Part shown: positions 1 to 8,442 of the stretch, piece after piece
Layout of the letters: every line of letters starts with the position of its first letter
Position numbering within the stretch: position 1 is the stretch's first letter
Assembly: GCF_018263925.1 (NCBI RefSeq)
Contig: NZ_JAEVHF010000002.1
Span: 186,001 to 250,000 of the forward strand
Reading direction: 5' to 3'
Length of the DNA stretch: 64,000 bases
Source of the DNA: Kistimonas asteriae
GTDB taxonomy: Bacteria; Pseudomonadota; Gammaproteobacteria; Pseudomonadales; Endozoicomonadaceae
The notes under the pieces: model-generated
Seen by the model: the letters and a program-made list of their open reading frames with translations, nothing else
What the model was told of the DNA's origin: nothing
Databases searched by the model: none
Translations under genes and position numbers: made by a program

Positions 1-692
1 TCAACAATCGCCATTTTCACATGGGTCTGCTCATTGGTGATGATGCAGAACCGGGTCATTTCGGAGGCGGTGCCCGCCGTGGTGTTGATGGCAACCAGGG
101 GTAGGGACGGGCTGTGGGAGCGGTCAATGCCAACGTAATCACTGATATCGCCGCCATTGGTAGCCAGCAGGGCGATGGCCTTGGCGCAGTCATGGGGCGA
201 GCCGCCGCCCAGGGAAATCACGAAGTCGCAGCGATTCTTGCGCAGTAGGCCCAGGCCAGACTGCACGTTGGCGACGGACGGGTTTGGGCAGGTGCCGTCG
301 TAGATCACCGCATCAATCCCGTGCTGGAACAGCATATCGGTCACGATGGTGGCAACGCCGACCTTGCACAGCATGGCATCTGTGACGACCAGTGCCTTGC
401 TGCAATCCATGGCCTTGATCTTGCCGATGGCGCGTGTCAGGCAGCCACTGCCCAGCAGGTTGATGGTCGGCATGATGAAATCATGACCTGCGTGCTGGTC
501 GCTGGGACTGGGGCCTGCCTCAGACAGTGCCGGCGGTTCTTTTGGATGGGGCTTGCCGTGGTGAATGGTGATGTCGTCGAGGCGGGCCTTGTCGATGGCG
601 CCGGGCGTCAGGATGTAGCCGGGCTCCACGTACAGGGTGCCATCGGTACAGAAATTCTCCAGATTATCCGGGGTGATCAGTTTTTTGGTCAA
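1..692 (-). CDS. Iron-containing alcohol dehydrogenase (EutG-like) with extra N-terminal EutQ-like domain, 3' end outside window
   Basis: The gene runs off the left edge, so only about 230 N-terminal residues are visible. Residues about 75 onward read as a group III Fe-dependent alcohol dehydrogenase: a GGGSPHDCAKA nucleotide/metal signature near 162-172, then a TTAGTASE segment. In Eut pathways such enzymes (EutG) reduce acetaldehyde to ethanol and regenerate NAD. Residues 1-45 are an added domain (KKLIT...ILTPGAIDKAR) that aligns without gaps to the product of 12602-12895 and to EutQ/EutT N-termini, followed by a Pro-rich linker at about 47-70. No ATG precedes it. The TTG at 692 is the first start after an in-frame TAA and has only a weak ribosome site, so the start is tentative. 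EutG is favoured over another Fe-ADH because of the Eut neighbours and the FNR-like box upstream. Confidence 0.82.
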   Translation of the reverse strand, partial: MTKKLITPDNLENFCTDGTLYVEPGYILTPGAIDKARLDDITIHHGKPHPKEPPALSEAGPSPSDQHAGHDFIMPTINLLGSGCLTRAIGKIKAMDCSKALVVTDAMLCKVGVATIVTDMLFQHGIDAVIYDGTCPNPSVANVQSGLGLLRKNRCDFVISLGGGSPHDCAKAIALLATNGGDISDYVGIDRSHSPSLPLVAINTTAGTASEMTRFCIITNEQTHVKMAIV

Positions 693-756
693 AACACGTG
701 TCCATCGTAATGGATGATATTGCCCGTAAAATTATCAACGGATGTGGAAGGGGCTA

Positions 757-770
757 TTGATCATTGTCAA
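757..770. promoter_or_regulatory. FNR/Anr-like box upstream of the Fe-alcohol dehydrogenase
   Basis: The site reads TTGATCATTGTCAA, one mismatch from the FNR consensus TTGATNNNNATCAA. On the minus strand it has the form TTGACNNNNATCAA. It lies about 65 bp before the tentative TTG start of the minus-strand dehydrogenase. Similar boxes precede the two other Eut units in this window. FNR-type binding is an inference from sequence only. Confidence 0.5.
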
Positions 771-915
771 AGGTGCATGAGGCAATTGCCTGTCAGGTGA
801 CCTGGTGTTGTTACCGGTCAACTTCTGGAAAAAAACACAAGGGCAGATTCGCTGCTATTCTTCTCCGGCGTTTGATTCTAGTGACGCCCTTTTTCTGGAT
901 TTTCTGGAGTGCCGG

Positions 916-1476
916 ATGTCTGATACTGAATACATGGCCGAGGCTATCGATTTTGCCCGAACCAATCGTGTCTGGCCTTTTGCTGCAGTGATCGTGCACG
1001 ATGTGACGGGGGATATTCTGGTGCGCGCAACGGATGCTGCCCATATTAGTCCGATCTATCACGCAGAAACTCTGGCCCTTCATGTGCTGGCAACAGAAAT
1101 GCCGGAATATCAGGACAATGGGGAGACATTCACCCTCTACTCCACCGCAGAGATTGAGCCCATGGGCATGGGCTGCCTGTTCTGGGCCAATCTGCTGGGT
1201 TTTTCGGTATCCCGCGCCGTCTATGGCGCTTCGCTGAATGCGATCAATCATCTATGGGACTGGGGAGATCAAATGGAGTCACGGACGTTCAACCGGACCT
1301 TTGAACACACCTCGGTAACGATTGACGGCCCTGTCATGGAAGCAGAGTGCCTGGCGCTGTTTGAGCAGGCTCACCAGTACCAGAAAACGCTGGATCTGCA
1401 GCGCCCGGGAAAGACACTTTCCATGAATCCGGCCGATTTCTGGGATATCGTCACGCCACAGGGTACCCGGGACTGA
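916..1476 (+). CDS. Cytidine/guanine deaminase-fold protein lacking zinc-binding cysteines
   Basis: A 186-residue protein of the nucleoside/tRNA deaminase fold. The first zinc motif is kept (H49-A-E51), and the region after it has the family pattern TLYSTAE...CLFWA...VYGAS. The second motif, normally P-C-x-x-C, reads I80-E81-P82-M83-G84, so both zinc-ligand cysteines are replaced. It may be a catalytically dead deaminase-fold protein, or one with altered chemistry; the substrate is unknown. The ATG at 916 is preferred over upstream in-frame starts because GGAG lies 6 bases before it and the sequence upstream does not look like protein. It is divergent from the alcohol dehydrogenase across a 220-bp gap. 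Confidence 0.72.
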   Translation: MSDTEYMAEAIDFARTNRVWPFAAVIVHDVTGDILVRATDAAHISPIYHAETLALHVLATEMPEYQDNGETFTLYSTAEIEPMGMGCLFWANLLGFSVSRAVYGASLNAINHLWDWGDQMESRTFNRTFEHTSVTIDGPVMEAECLALFEQAHQYQKTLDLQRPGKTLSMNPADFWDIVTPQGTRD

Positions 1477-1607
1477 TCACTCTCAGTATTTTAGTGTTCA
1501 GGATTATGGTCAGTATGGCTGACAGCGATGTGCTATCAGCTGTCTGGCGGGTGATCATATAATGCAGTGTACAGACACGTTTTGCCGCTTTTTGATTACC
1601 TTTTACT

Positions 1608-2375
1608 ATGCCCTTATACCACCATGACGATGTACAGGATCCGGACACACTAGCTTGTCCGTTAATGGGGATTGCCGTTGATGTGGGTCCCCATGAGTCG
1701 CCCTGCCATCAGCATCAGAAAGCCCAGCTTCTCTACGCCGTTGAAGGCAGCATGACGATCACTATGGCGGACACGATGTGCATTCTGTCGCCCAATCGTG
1801 CCGCCTGGCTTCCGCCGGGGATTGAGCACAGTACCCGCACCCAGGGCTTTCATTATCGCAGCCTGTATTTTGATACCCGTTATTTCTCGTCCCTGCCAGA
1901 TAGCGAGTGTCTGTTAAATGTCACCCCGCTTTTTCGGGAATTGATCCTGCGTGTCTGTGAATGGGAACTTGATTATCCCGAGGATGGGGCTGAAATGCGG
2001 CTTGCTATTGTTCTTCAGGACGAATTAAACAGTGCTGCTCGTGCAGAACTCATGCTGCCTTTGCCACAGGATCGGCGCTTGCGGGTGATAGCGGATCATT
2101 TATTACAACATCCTGAGGATGGTCGTACATTGACCCAGCTTGCTACGGATGTCGGTGCCAGCAGCCGCACGATCAGCCGGCATTTTCGGTATGAAACCGG
2201 TATGAGTTTCAGTGACTGGCGGCAGCAGTTGCGCTTATTGAAAGCACTGGAATTGTTGTCAGAGAAGTTGCCGGTTTCGGAAGTAAGCACCCAGTTAGGT
2301 TTTGCCAGTGACAGCGCGTTTATTGCGATGTTCCGGCGGCAGACGGGGGTGTCTCCGGGGCGGTACTTTCTATAG
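1608..2375 (+). CDS. AraC-family transcriptional regulator (cupin sensor plus HTH)
   Basis: A 255-residue regulator. The N-terminal half is an AraC-type cupin (HQHQKAQLLYAVEGSM near residues 34-49, then a WLPPGIEHS segment). The C-terminal about 100 residues hold the double helix-turn-helix, with TLTQLATDVGASSRTISRHFRYETG and the second-helix pattern STQLGFASDSAFIAMFRR ending in GVSPGRYF. This small AraC type often controls a neighbouring transporter or enzyme gene, but the ligand and target here are unknown. It is shorter than EutR and shows no specific likeness to it. Its last 56 bases overlap the convergent gene at 2320-2787. Confidence 0.88.
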   Translation: MPLYHHDDVQDPDTLACPLMGIAVDVGPHESPCHQHQKAQLLYAVEGSMTITMADTMCILSPNRAAWLPPGIEHSTRTQGFHYRSLYFDTRYFSSLPDSECLLNVTPLFRELILRVCEWELDYPEDGAEMRLAIVLQDELNSAARAELMLPLPQDRRLRVIADHLLQHPEDGRTLTQLATDVGASSRTISRHFRYETGMSFSDWRQQLRLLKALELLSEKLPVSEVSTQLGFASDSAFIAMFRRQTGVSPGRYFL

Positions 2376-2787
2376 GCTCATAGAGATCCTGCCAGGGCCT
2401 CGGTGTCATCAGGTATTTTTCCAGACTTGTATCAAGTTCATCGATTTCTGATCTGAATGCCCAATAAACAGAGGGCAATAACGTAAGTGCACCGCCAATG
2501 GCACCGAATGCCAGACCAAAGCTAAAACCCATGACTCCGGCTAGAAAAACACAGGGAACCATGATGACAGCAATTCCCCTGTCTTCCATGGAAAGCCATG
2601 CTTCCTTTGCGATATCACGGGTAAATTCATAGGTTGTCATGACAATATCTGAAATCAGCCTGCGTAGCGGATAAGTAATACGAAACACCGTGCGACCAAA
2701 AACAGTACGTTTGATCTGTTTGTTGATTTGGCCTGTTGCAGGATCTTGACAGCAAGAGAACACGCCCTTCAAGCTGATGCATGACAT
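2320..2787 (-). CDS. Hypothetical small membrane protein
   Basis: A 155-residue protein of unrecognised family. There is one clear hydrophobic stretch at about residues 72-108 (IAVIMVPCVFLAGVMGF...GGALTLLPSVYWAF), probably one long or two short membrane segments rich in Gly. The N-terminus is basic and Cys-containing and the C-terminal tail is acidic and Pro-rich. The start is supported by AGGA eight bases before the ATG. Its 3' end overlaps the AraC gene on the other strand by 56 bases. It resembles the next gene (2970-3617) in design: a Cys-containing soluble N-terminus, a Gly-rich membrane core and a polar tail. Confidence 0.5.
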   Translation of the reverse strand: MSCISLKGVFSCCQDPATGQINKQIKRTVFGRTVFRITYPLRRLISDIVMTTYEFTRDIAKEAWLSMEDRGIAVIMVPCVFLAGVMGFSFGLAFGAIGGALTLLPSVYWAFRSEIDELDTSLEKYLMTPRPWQDLYEPIESTAPETPPSAAGTSQ

Positions 2788-2969
2788 AAGATATTCCTAA
2801 CCATTGCTTAACTAAGGTATCGATATGGCTTGAAATGACCAATTAACAGGAACCAGTATCCCATTCGATGAAAGGGATTTAAATACCACTTTGGTCAAAG
2901 TATTAAATGGATGTAAGCCCGGGATTAAATTGCAGTGTGGTTTCATTTAGAGGTCATGAGCCTGATATA

Positions 2970-3617
2970 TTAATATTTGGAATCTCTATTTTCTTTTTTA
3001 TTTCCAACTGGCATCTCATCTGAGGCAGTTAGGTTCTTAGCTGGCATAGTGACATATTCCGGTGACTTGGTCGCATCCACTTCATCGAGTAGTTGTTTTT
3101 CTGAGGAAACGGGTTTATTAGCTTTCTCGCCATCATAGGCTTTTAATATTCTTTGTACAAAACAAGGCGATTGATAATCTGATTCCAGCTTTTTCATGAC
3201 GGTATCGTAAACCCAGGTCATACAATAAGGTGTATAGAAGAAGGTAAAACCTATGCCTGTCAGTGCTCCGGCAGAAAAAATAACTATAACCAGAATGCCG
3301 AGCGCTCCTGCTCCCGGCCCTGAGACGGGCGCTATAGGCATTCCTGAAGCTACTATCCCGATGGCCACCAGACCACCGCATAACCCTACTACAGGAGCAG
3401 CGACTAATGCACAAAGTAGTGTGCTAATAACGGCAATAATTGCGATGAATCTGTTAATGCACCGACGACAAAGTGGTATCTCAGGTGCTTTGGCGGCCAC
3501 CGTATCTTTTTTGTCTAGATAGCAATTGAAATCTACTGCTTCACTAGCCAATGTTTGAGTGGCGTCGGCAAACGTTGTTTTTGGCGGAGTAGCGATTAAA
3601 AGCGTACTTCCAGACAT
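2970..3617 (-). CDS. Hypothetical membrane protein with Gly-rich transmembrane core
   Basis: About 215 residues, family not recognised. A polar N-terminus of about 50 residues precedes a CRRC pair and two or three hydrophobic segments (FIAIIAVISTLLCALVAAPV, then LGILVIVIFSAGALTGIGFTFF) joined by a Gly/Pro/Ala linker. The C-terminal about 80 residues are charged and end in Lys/Asn-rich sequence. I chose the ATG at 3617, with GGAG about ten bases upstream; a TTG at 3632 is the alternative. It is AT-rich compared with the metabolic genes downstream, suggesting an accessory or lineage-specific protein. Confidence 0.5.
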   Translation of the reverse strand: MSGSTLLIATPPKTTFADATQTLASEAVDFNCYLDKKDTVAAKAPEIPLCRRCINRFIAIIAVISTLLCALVAAPVVGLCGGLVAIGIVASGMPIAPVSGPGAGALGILVIVIFSAGALTGIGFTFFYTPYCMTWVYDTVMKKLESDYQSPCFVQRILKAYDGEKANKPVSSEKQLLDEVDATKSPEYVTMPAKNLTASDEMPVGNKKENRDSKY

Positions 3618-3857
3618 ACCTTGAGGCTCCAAAGCGTTTTATTAGAGTTAAATCAGCAACTTTGATAAAGGATGCTTTGATTGTGTCAACGCTTTGGAGT
3701 TTGCGAACGTTGAAAAGTTCCAGCTAATGCGAAGGGAATACTGAGACATGATGACAAAAGAGAGGCGTCCTCCTCTCATTTGCCAAGCTCCCTGTATTAG
3801 ATTCTGACCGGGAATAAGGCCTGAATATAAAAATATTGAAGCAGGAAGTAGTGGTTG

Positions 3858-4991
3858 TCAGTTTGAAATAGTCAGGAGTTTGGCTACGTTTCGGGCTGTG
3901 CGCCTGATGTTTTGATAACCGTCCTGCAGTATCAGTTCCAGATTGGCAAGGTGGGCGATGACCGGAAACAGGGCATCAATGCCTTCAGCATGCACTTGTT
4001 CGTGATCGTCACCCAGACAACCGGCGATAGCAATGACTGGAAGATTCATGCTTTTGGCATGGCGGGCGACGCCAACGGGGGTTTTGCCGCAAACGGTCTG
4101 CCCATCAATACGCCCTTCGCCTGTGATGACCAGGTCAGCGCCCTGCAGGTGGCTGACAAGGTCGACAGCCTCCATAACAATATCAATGCCAGGTTGAAGG
4201 TTGGCGTTCAGGAACGCCAGCAGTGCAACGCCCATCCCGCCAGCGGCGCCTGCACCAGGTATTTGTCCGACGGTTTGTCCCAACTGCGATTGCAGTAGCT
4301 GGTCGTAATGCACTAATGCACGGTCGAGTTGAAATACCTGTTCGGGTGTGGCGCCTTTCTGGGGACCAAAAATATGGGATGCCCCGTTAGGGCCTGTCAG
4401 TGGGTTATTCACATCACAGGCTACCTGGCAGGCCACGTCCGCAAGCCGTGGATCAAGGCGGCTGGTGTCTATCCGATGCAGCGATAACAATCCTGCGCCA
4501 CCTGGCGGAATTGGGTGGTCATATTCATCCAGAAACTGGACACCCAATGCCTGCATCATACCGACGCCGCCGTCGTTGGTGGCGCTGCCGCCGATGCCGA
4601 TGATCAGGTGTCGGACACCCAGGTCCAGCGCTTTGCTGATCAACTCGCCGGTGCCATAGGTGGTGGTATGCAGGGGATTTCGACGCGCCGGTGGCACCAA
4701 CGCCAGGCCTGAGGCTTCGGCCATCTCGATGACAGCGGTTTCACCATCACCCAACAATCCCAGTGCGGCGTTGATCGGCTGCCCTAAGGGTCCGGTCACG
4801 GAATATTGCCGTAACTGGCCACCGGTGGCATCCACCAGGGAGCGGGCGGTACCTTCCCCGCCGTCAGCGACCGGCACCTTGATACATTCGGCATCAGGCA
4901 TAACCGACAGAATGCCTTCCTCTATGGCCTGGGCCACTTCGAGTGCAGTCAGGCATTCCTTGAATGAGTCAGGCGCAATCACAATTTTCAT
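3858..4991 (-). CDS. Glycerate kinase (GarK/GlxK family)
   Basis: A 377-residue, full-length glycerate kinase that phosphorylates D-glycerate (2- or 3-phosphoglycerate depending on subtype). It starts with the family N-terminus MKIVIAPDSFKECLTALEVA and contains VPVADGGEGTA (about 41-51) and GIGGSATNDGGVGMMQALG (about 132-150), all typical of the type I family. It lies 84 bp downstream of a GntP-type permease on the same strand. The two probably form a small operon for uptake and phosphorylation of glycerate or a related sugar acid. The D-2-hydroxyacid dehydrogenase farther upstream fits the theme. I cannot tell garK from glxK by eye. Confidence 0.93.
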   Translation of the reverse strand: MKIVIAPDSFKECLTALEVAQAIEEGILSVMPDAECIKVPVADGGEGTARSLVDATGGQLRQYSVTGPLGQPINAALGLLGDGETAVIEMAEASGLALVPPARRNPLHTTTYGTGELISKALDLGVRHLIIGIGGSATNDGGVGMMQALGVQFLDEYDHPIPPGGAGLLSLHRIDTSRLDPRLADVACQVACDVNNPLTGPNGASHIFGPQKGATPEQVFQLDRALVHYDQLLQSQLGQTVGQIPGAGAAGGMGVALLAFLNANLQPGIDIVMEAVDLVSHLQGADLVITGEGRIDGQTVCGKTPVGVARHAKSMNLPVIAIAGCLGDDHEQVHAEGIDALFPVIAHLANLELILQDGYQNIRRTARNVAKLLTISN

Positions 4992-5075
4992 GGTATCAGG
5001 GTGTTTTCAGTGTGTTCATGAGAGCCCGATGGATGAAGCGTCGGGCTGACATCATTTGTCGTGTTTCGACTGAGT

Positions 5076-6422
5076 TTACAGCAGTACCAGACTCATCAGG
5101 TAAACCACTGTGATACCGGTGATACCCTGAACCAGTGTTGCCATGGTCTGGGCCCGGTAAGCGGTGGGCACGGACATATTGCTGAACTGGGAAACGACCC
5201 AGAAGAAACTGTCGTTAGCGTGGGAAACGGTCATGGCGCCGGCACCGATGGCCAGTACTGTCAGAGCGCGCCCCATTTCAGTGGCAAGGCCGATGTCACC
5301 CAGCATGGGGGCGACCAGCGCGGAAGTTGTCACCAATGCCACAGTTGAAGAGCCCTGTGCCGTCTTAAGGGCTGCCGCGACGATGAAGGGCATGAAAATG
5401 CCAATACCCAAACTCGACAGGGTTTCCCCGAGGTAGCTGCCGATCTCTGTGGTGGCAAGCACCTTGCCGAAAGCGCCACCGGCGCCGGTAATCAGCAGGA
5501 TCGGTGCGCAGGCCAGGATGCCTTTGCCAATCAGGTCGGTGAACTGCTCCATGCGTTTGTCACCGCGAATCAGTGTAGTGGCCAGTCCCAGGCCGATCAT
5601 CAGGGCATTAAGCGGCGTGCCTAAAAAGGCAAACAGCTTCAATACCAGACCTTCACCCAGTGGGTGGCTGGGATAGTTGGCGATAGAACCCAGACAGATC
5701 AGCAGAATGGGCACCAGGATAGGGGCAAATGCCTTGACCGGTGACGGCAGCTCGCCGTACTGGGCGCGAAGTGCCTCGTAGTCCTGCTCTTCGCTGGCAT
5801 CCTCACCGCAGGTCAGCCGGTCAGAGACATGGTTGGCCCACAATAAACCGGCCACTGCAGTGAAGGCGGCGACAATCAGGCCGAGACCGATGACCAGGCC
5901 AAGGTTGTCGGCCAGGCCAAGGTTACCAGCAGCGGCAATGGGACCCGGTGTCGGCGGAACAAAGGTGTGTGTGGCGTAGAGACCAGTGGCAAGTGCGACA
6001 CTCATGGCAACGGCCGAGGCTCCCAGACGTTTGCACAATGAACGCTTGAGTGAGGTCAGGATGACATAACCGGAATCACAGAATACCGGAATCGACACCA
6101 GGTAGCCGATGATGGACATGGTGAGATTCGGAAACCGCTGTCCCAGCAACCGGATGATGGTATCCGCCATGGTAATGGCTGCGCCGGTTTTTTCGAGGAT
6201 AGTACCGATCAACGTACCCAGAATAATTACGATACCGATTGAGCCGAGGATGCCGCCAAAGCCGGCACTGATGGTGGATGCCACCTGTTCAAGCGGTAAC
6301 CCGGCCAGAAATGCGGTAGCAAACGCTGCCAGCAACAGGGTAATGAACGGATGCAGTTTAAAGCGTGATGTGGCCAGTACGACAAAGGTGACTACGGCCA
6401 ACAGGACCAGTACCAGGTACAT
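5076..6422 (-). CDS. GntP-family sugar-acid permease
   Basis: A 448-residue polytopic inner-membrane protein with about a dozen hydrophobic segments. Family signatures include an IPVFCDSGYVIL segment (about 111-122) with the GntP-type pattern, a THTFVPPTPGPIAAAG segment (about 152-167), and a C-terminal SHANDSFFWVVSQFS stretch typical of gluconate/glycerate H+ symporters. The neighbouring glycerate kinase suggests glycerate, gluconate or a related acid as substrate, but this cannot be decided from sequence. It is the first gene of the pair with glycerate kinase. An AGCCCGA/TCGGGCT hairpin (5023-5047) lies between the two genes, without a clear U-tract. Confidence 0.92.
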   Translation of the reverse strand: MYLVLVLLAVVTFVVLATSRFKLHPFITLLLAAFATAFLAGLPLEQVASTISAGFGGILGSIGIVIILGTLIGTILEKTGAAITMADTIIRLLGQRFPNLTMSIIGYLVSIPVFCDSGYVILTSLKRSLCKRLGASAVAMSVALATGLYATHTFVPPTPGPIAAAGNLGLADNLGLVIGLGLIVAAFTAVAGLLWANHVSDRLTCGEDASEEQDYEALRAQYGELPSPVKAFAPILVPILLICLGSIANYPSHPLGEGLVLKLFAFLGTPLNALMIGLGLATTLIRGDKRMEQFTDLIGKGILACAPILLITGAGGAFGKVLATTEIGSYLGETLSSLGIGIFMPFIVAAALKTAQGSSTVALVTTSALVAPMLGDIGLATEMGRALTVLAIGAGAMTVSHANDSFFWVVSQFSNMSVPTAYRAQTMATLVQGITGITVVYLMSLVLL

Positions 6423-6588
6423 GTTTCAATCGCTCACTGTTCGTAAAGGTGGTTGTGGGAAGTTGTTCCGATTTGTGCGAAGCGTGATCGCAACCGTTTA
6501 AGCGAACAATGATATGAGTCAGCTTCCCGACAGGGATGGGCACCCTGACAGTAATAAATTCAGGGGGATGTTGCCTGAAAGCAAGACT

Positions 6589-7596
6589 TCAGGCGAGGTA
6601 GGCTTTCGTCAGCTGGTTTTTGCAGGTGCCGGTTTCAGCGAATTCATGAATATTGGCCAGCGTGGTTTCGGCAATAGCGGTGAGTGCCTCTCGGGTAAAG
6701 AAGCCCTGATGGCCAGTAATCAGCACATTGGGGAACGATTGCAGCCGCTGGATGATATCGTCCTGAATAATCTGCTCGGACAGGTCTTCGAAAAACAGGT
6801 CGCCTTCCTGTTCATAAACATCAATGCCCAGATAACCCAGATGCTCTGCTTTCAGCGAACGAATGGCGGCCTGGGTATCAATCAATGCGCCGCGGCTGGT
6901 ATTGATCAGCATGGCGCCGGGTTTCATGGACTCCAGCGCTTCAGCATCAATCATGTGAAAGGTGCTGTCCGTCAGGGGGCAGTGCAGGGTGATGATATCC
7001 GCATGGTGGTACAGCTCGTGAAGTGGCACGGTCTTGATACCCGCCGCTTTAATGGTCGCTTCGTCAGGAAACGGATCGTAGGCGATGACGTTCATGTCGA
7101 AACCCTGCAATAGTTTGGCCGTCGCCAGCCCAATGCGTCCCAGCCCAACGATCCCGGCCGTCTTACCGGTCATGTTGAAACCCAGCAGGCCATTCAGGGA
7201 AAAGTTGCCCTCGCGGATGCGGTTCCAGGCCTTATGGGTTTTGCGGTTCAGCGTCAGGATCAGCGCCAGGGTGTATTCCGCGACGGCTTCCGGTGAATAG
7301 GCCGGCACCCGCGCCACCTTGATGCCCAGTTTGTCCGCCAGGTTCAGATCGACATTGTTGAAGCCCGCGCAACGCAGGGCAATCAGACGAACGCCAGCCT
7401 CTGCCATGGTTTCCAGTACCGGCTGGTTGAGGATATCGTTGACGAAAACGCAGACGGCATCGTGCCCCCGTACCAGTTCCCGGGTTTCCTCATTCAGACG
7501 GATCTTGAAATAGTCGATTGAAAACGCGTACTGCTGATTGGCGTGGTTCAGGTACTCACGGTCGTAGGGCTTGGTGCCAAAGACTGCGATTTTCAT
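6589..7596 (-). CDS. ldhA: D-2-hydroxyacid dehydrogenase, D-lactate dehydrogenase (LdhA) type
   Basis: A 335-residue NAD-dependent dehydrogenase that interconverts pyruvate and D-lactate if it is a true LdhA. It starts MKIAVFGTKPYDREYL, typical of fermentative LdhA. It contains RCAGFNNVDL, the nucleotide-binding GLGRIG (about 150-155), the catalytic Arg in NTSRGALID, the Glu in YEQEGDLFFED and the catalytic His in GHQGFFT. The length matches the family. It is on the same strand as the GntP/glycerate kinase pair but separated by 166 bp, so co-transcription is uncertain. It might act on a related 2-keto acid in a glycerate pathway, but the LdhA-type N-terminus favours lactate. Confidence 0.88.
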   Translation of the reverse strand: MKIAVFGTKPYDREYLNHANQQYAFSIDYFKIRLNEETRELVRGHDAVCVFVNDILNQPVLETMAEAGVRLIALRCAGFNNVDLNLADKLGIKVARVPAYSPEAVAEYTLALILTLNRKTHKAWNRIREGNFSLNGLLGFNMTGKTAGIVGLGRIGLATAKLLQGFDMNVIAYDPFPDEATIKAAGIKTVPLHELYHHADIITLHCPLTDSTFHMIDAEALESMKPGAMLINTSRGALIDTQAAIRSLKAEHLGYLGIDVYEQEGDLFFEDLSEQIIQDDIIQRLQSFPNVLITGHQGFFTREALTAIAETTLANIHEFAETGTCKNQLTKAYLA

Positions 7597-7659
7597 GGAA
7601 AGAACCCTCAGCCTGATCAGGGATATTGGCCTAATAGTAGCTCACTGTCGTTGAGCGGG

Positions 7660-8310
7660 TTACATAAACGCCAGGGGAGAGTTGTCGTTGAACCGGTCTT
7701 CGTTCTGGGAGTTATCGGTCTCGGTGAAGTAAGGATATTCCATGTATCGAGCGGTTTTTTGTGCGATGTCGTGACCATAGAGCCTGGCCACCATATAAAG
7801 GCTCATATCAATACCGGCGCTGATACCGGCCGAGGTCACTATTTTGCCATTGTCGACAAAGCGCTGGTCACGTATCAGGCGGGTGGAGGGGGAGAGTTCA
7901 GCCAGTGTGTCGAACACTTCATGGTGGGTTGTCGCAGGCATGTCATTGAGCAGCCCTGCGCCCGCCAGCAGTAAGGCACCTGAACAGACTGACAGTATGT
8001 GCTCAGCATGGGTGCTGACTTGCTTTATCCAGTTCATCACAACCGGTTGTGACAGTACGGCACGGGTACCGTCGCCGCCGGGAATAATGATGATGTCGGC
8101 CTGAGGCATCGCATCCAGCTGAACATCCGGATTAACGGACAGGCCATTTCTGGCAATAACCGGATCGGTTGTCACAGCAACAGTACGAAGCGTGAAGAGA
8201 TAATCCTGGTTCAGCTCATTGGTTACTGAAAACACTTCGAAGGGGCCGGCGAAGTCCATGACTTCGACATCATCAAACAGCAGCAGGGCAATCGTTTTTT
8301 TATTGTTCAT
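7660..8310 (-). CDS. DJ-1/PfpI-family protein
   Basis: A 216-residue class I glutamine-amidotransferase-like protein. It carries ALLLFDDVEVMDFAGPFEVF at the N-terminus, IIIPGGDGTR in the middle and the nucleophile elbow SVCSGALLLAGAG (Cys at about residue 109), followed by the TTHHEV segment. This is the arrangement seen in isonitrile hydratase-like and AraC-sensor-like DJ-1 proteins. The exact substrate cannot be given. A terminal acidic extension of about 25 residues is unusual. It is divergent from the SMP-30-like gene across 130 bp. Confidence 0.85.
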   Translation of the reverse strand: MNNKKTIALLLFDDVEVMDFAGPFEVFSVTNELNQDYLFTLRTVAVTTDPVIARNGLSVNPDVQLDAMPQADIIIIPGGDGTRAVLSQPVVMNWIKQVSTHAEHILSVCSGALLLAGAGLLNDMPATTHHEVFDTLAELSPSTRLIRDQRFVDNGKIVTSAGISAGIDMSLYMVARLYGHDIAQKTARYMEYPYFTETDNSQNEDRFNDNSPLAFM

Positions 8311-8442
8311 AGTGAATGCCGTCTCAATAAGGCGGTAAACCGCCAGTCAGTATGGCGATCGGCAAGCCGTCTGGCAATGCTTCATCTATGATGGCAGGGT
8401 TAGAGGTTAAACCGTATGAAATCCAATAATGGCTGAGTGCTG

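Noticed and set aside
805-915. Upstream extension of the deaminase-like gene
   Set aside because: The extra 37 codons overlap the promoter region and read as non-coding; ATG 916 has a good ribosome site.
1608-2375. AraC regulator as EutR
   Set aside because: It is about 100 residues shorter than EutR and its cupin half is the generic type; only proximity to Eut genes suggests it.
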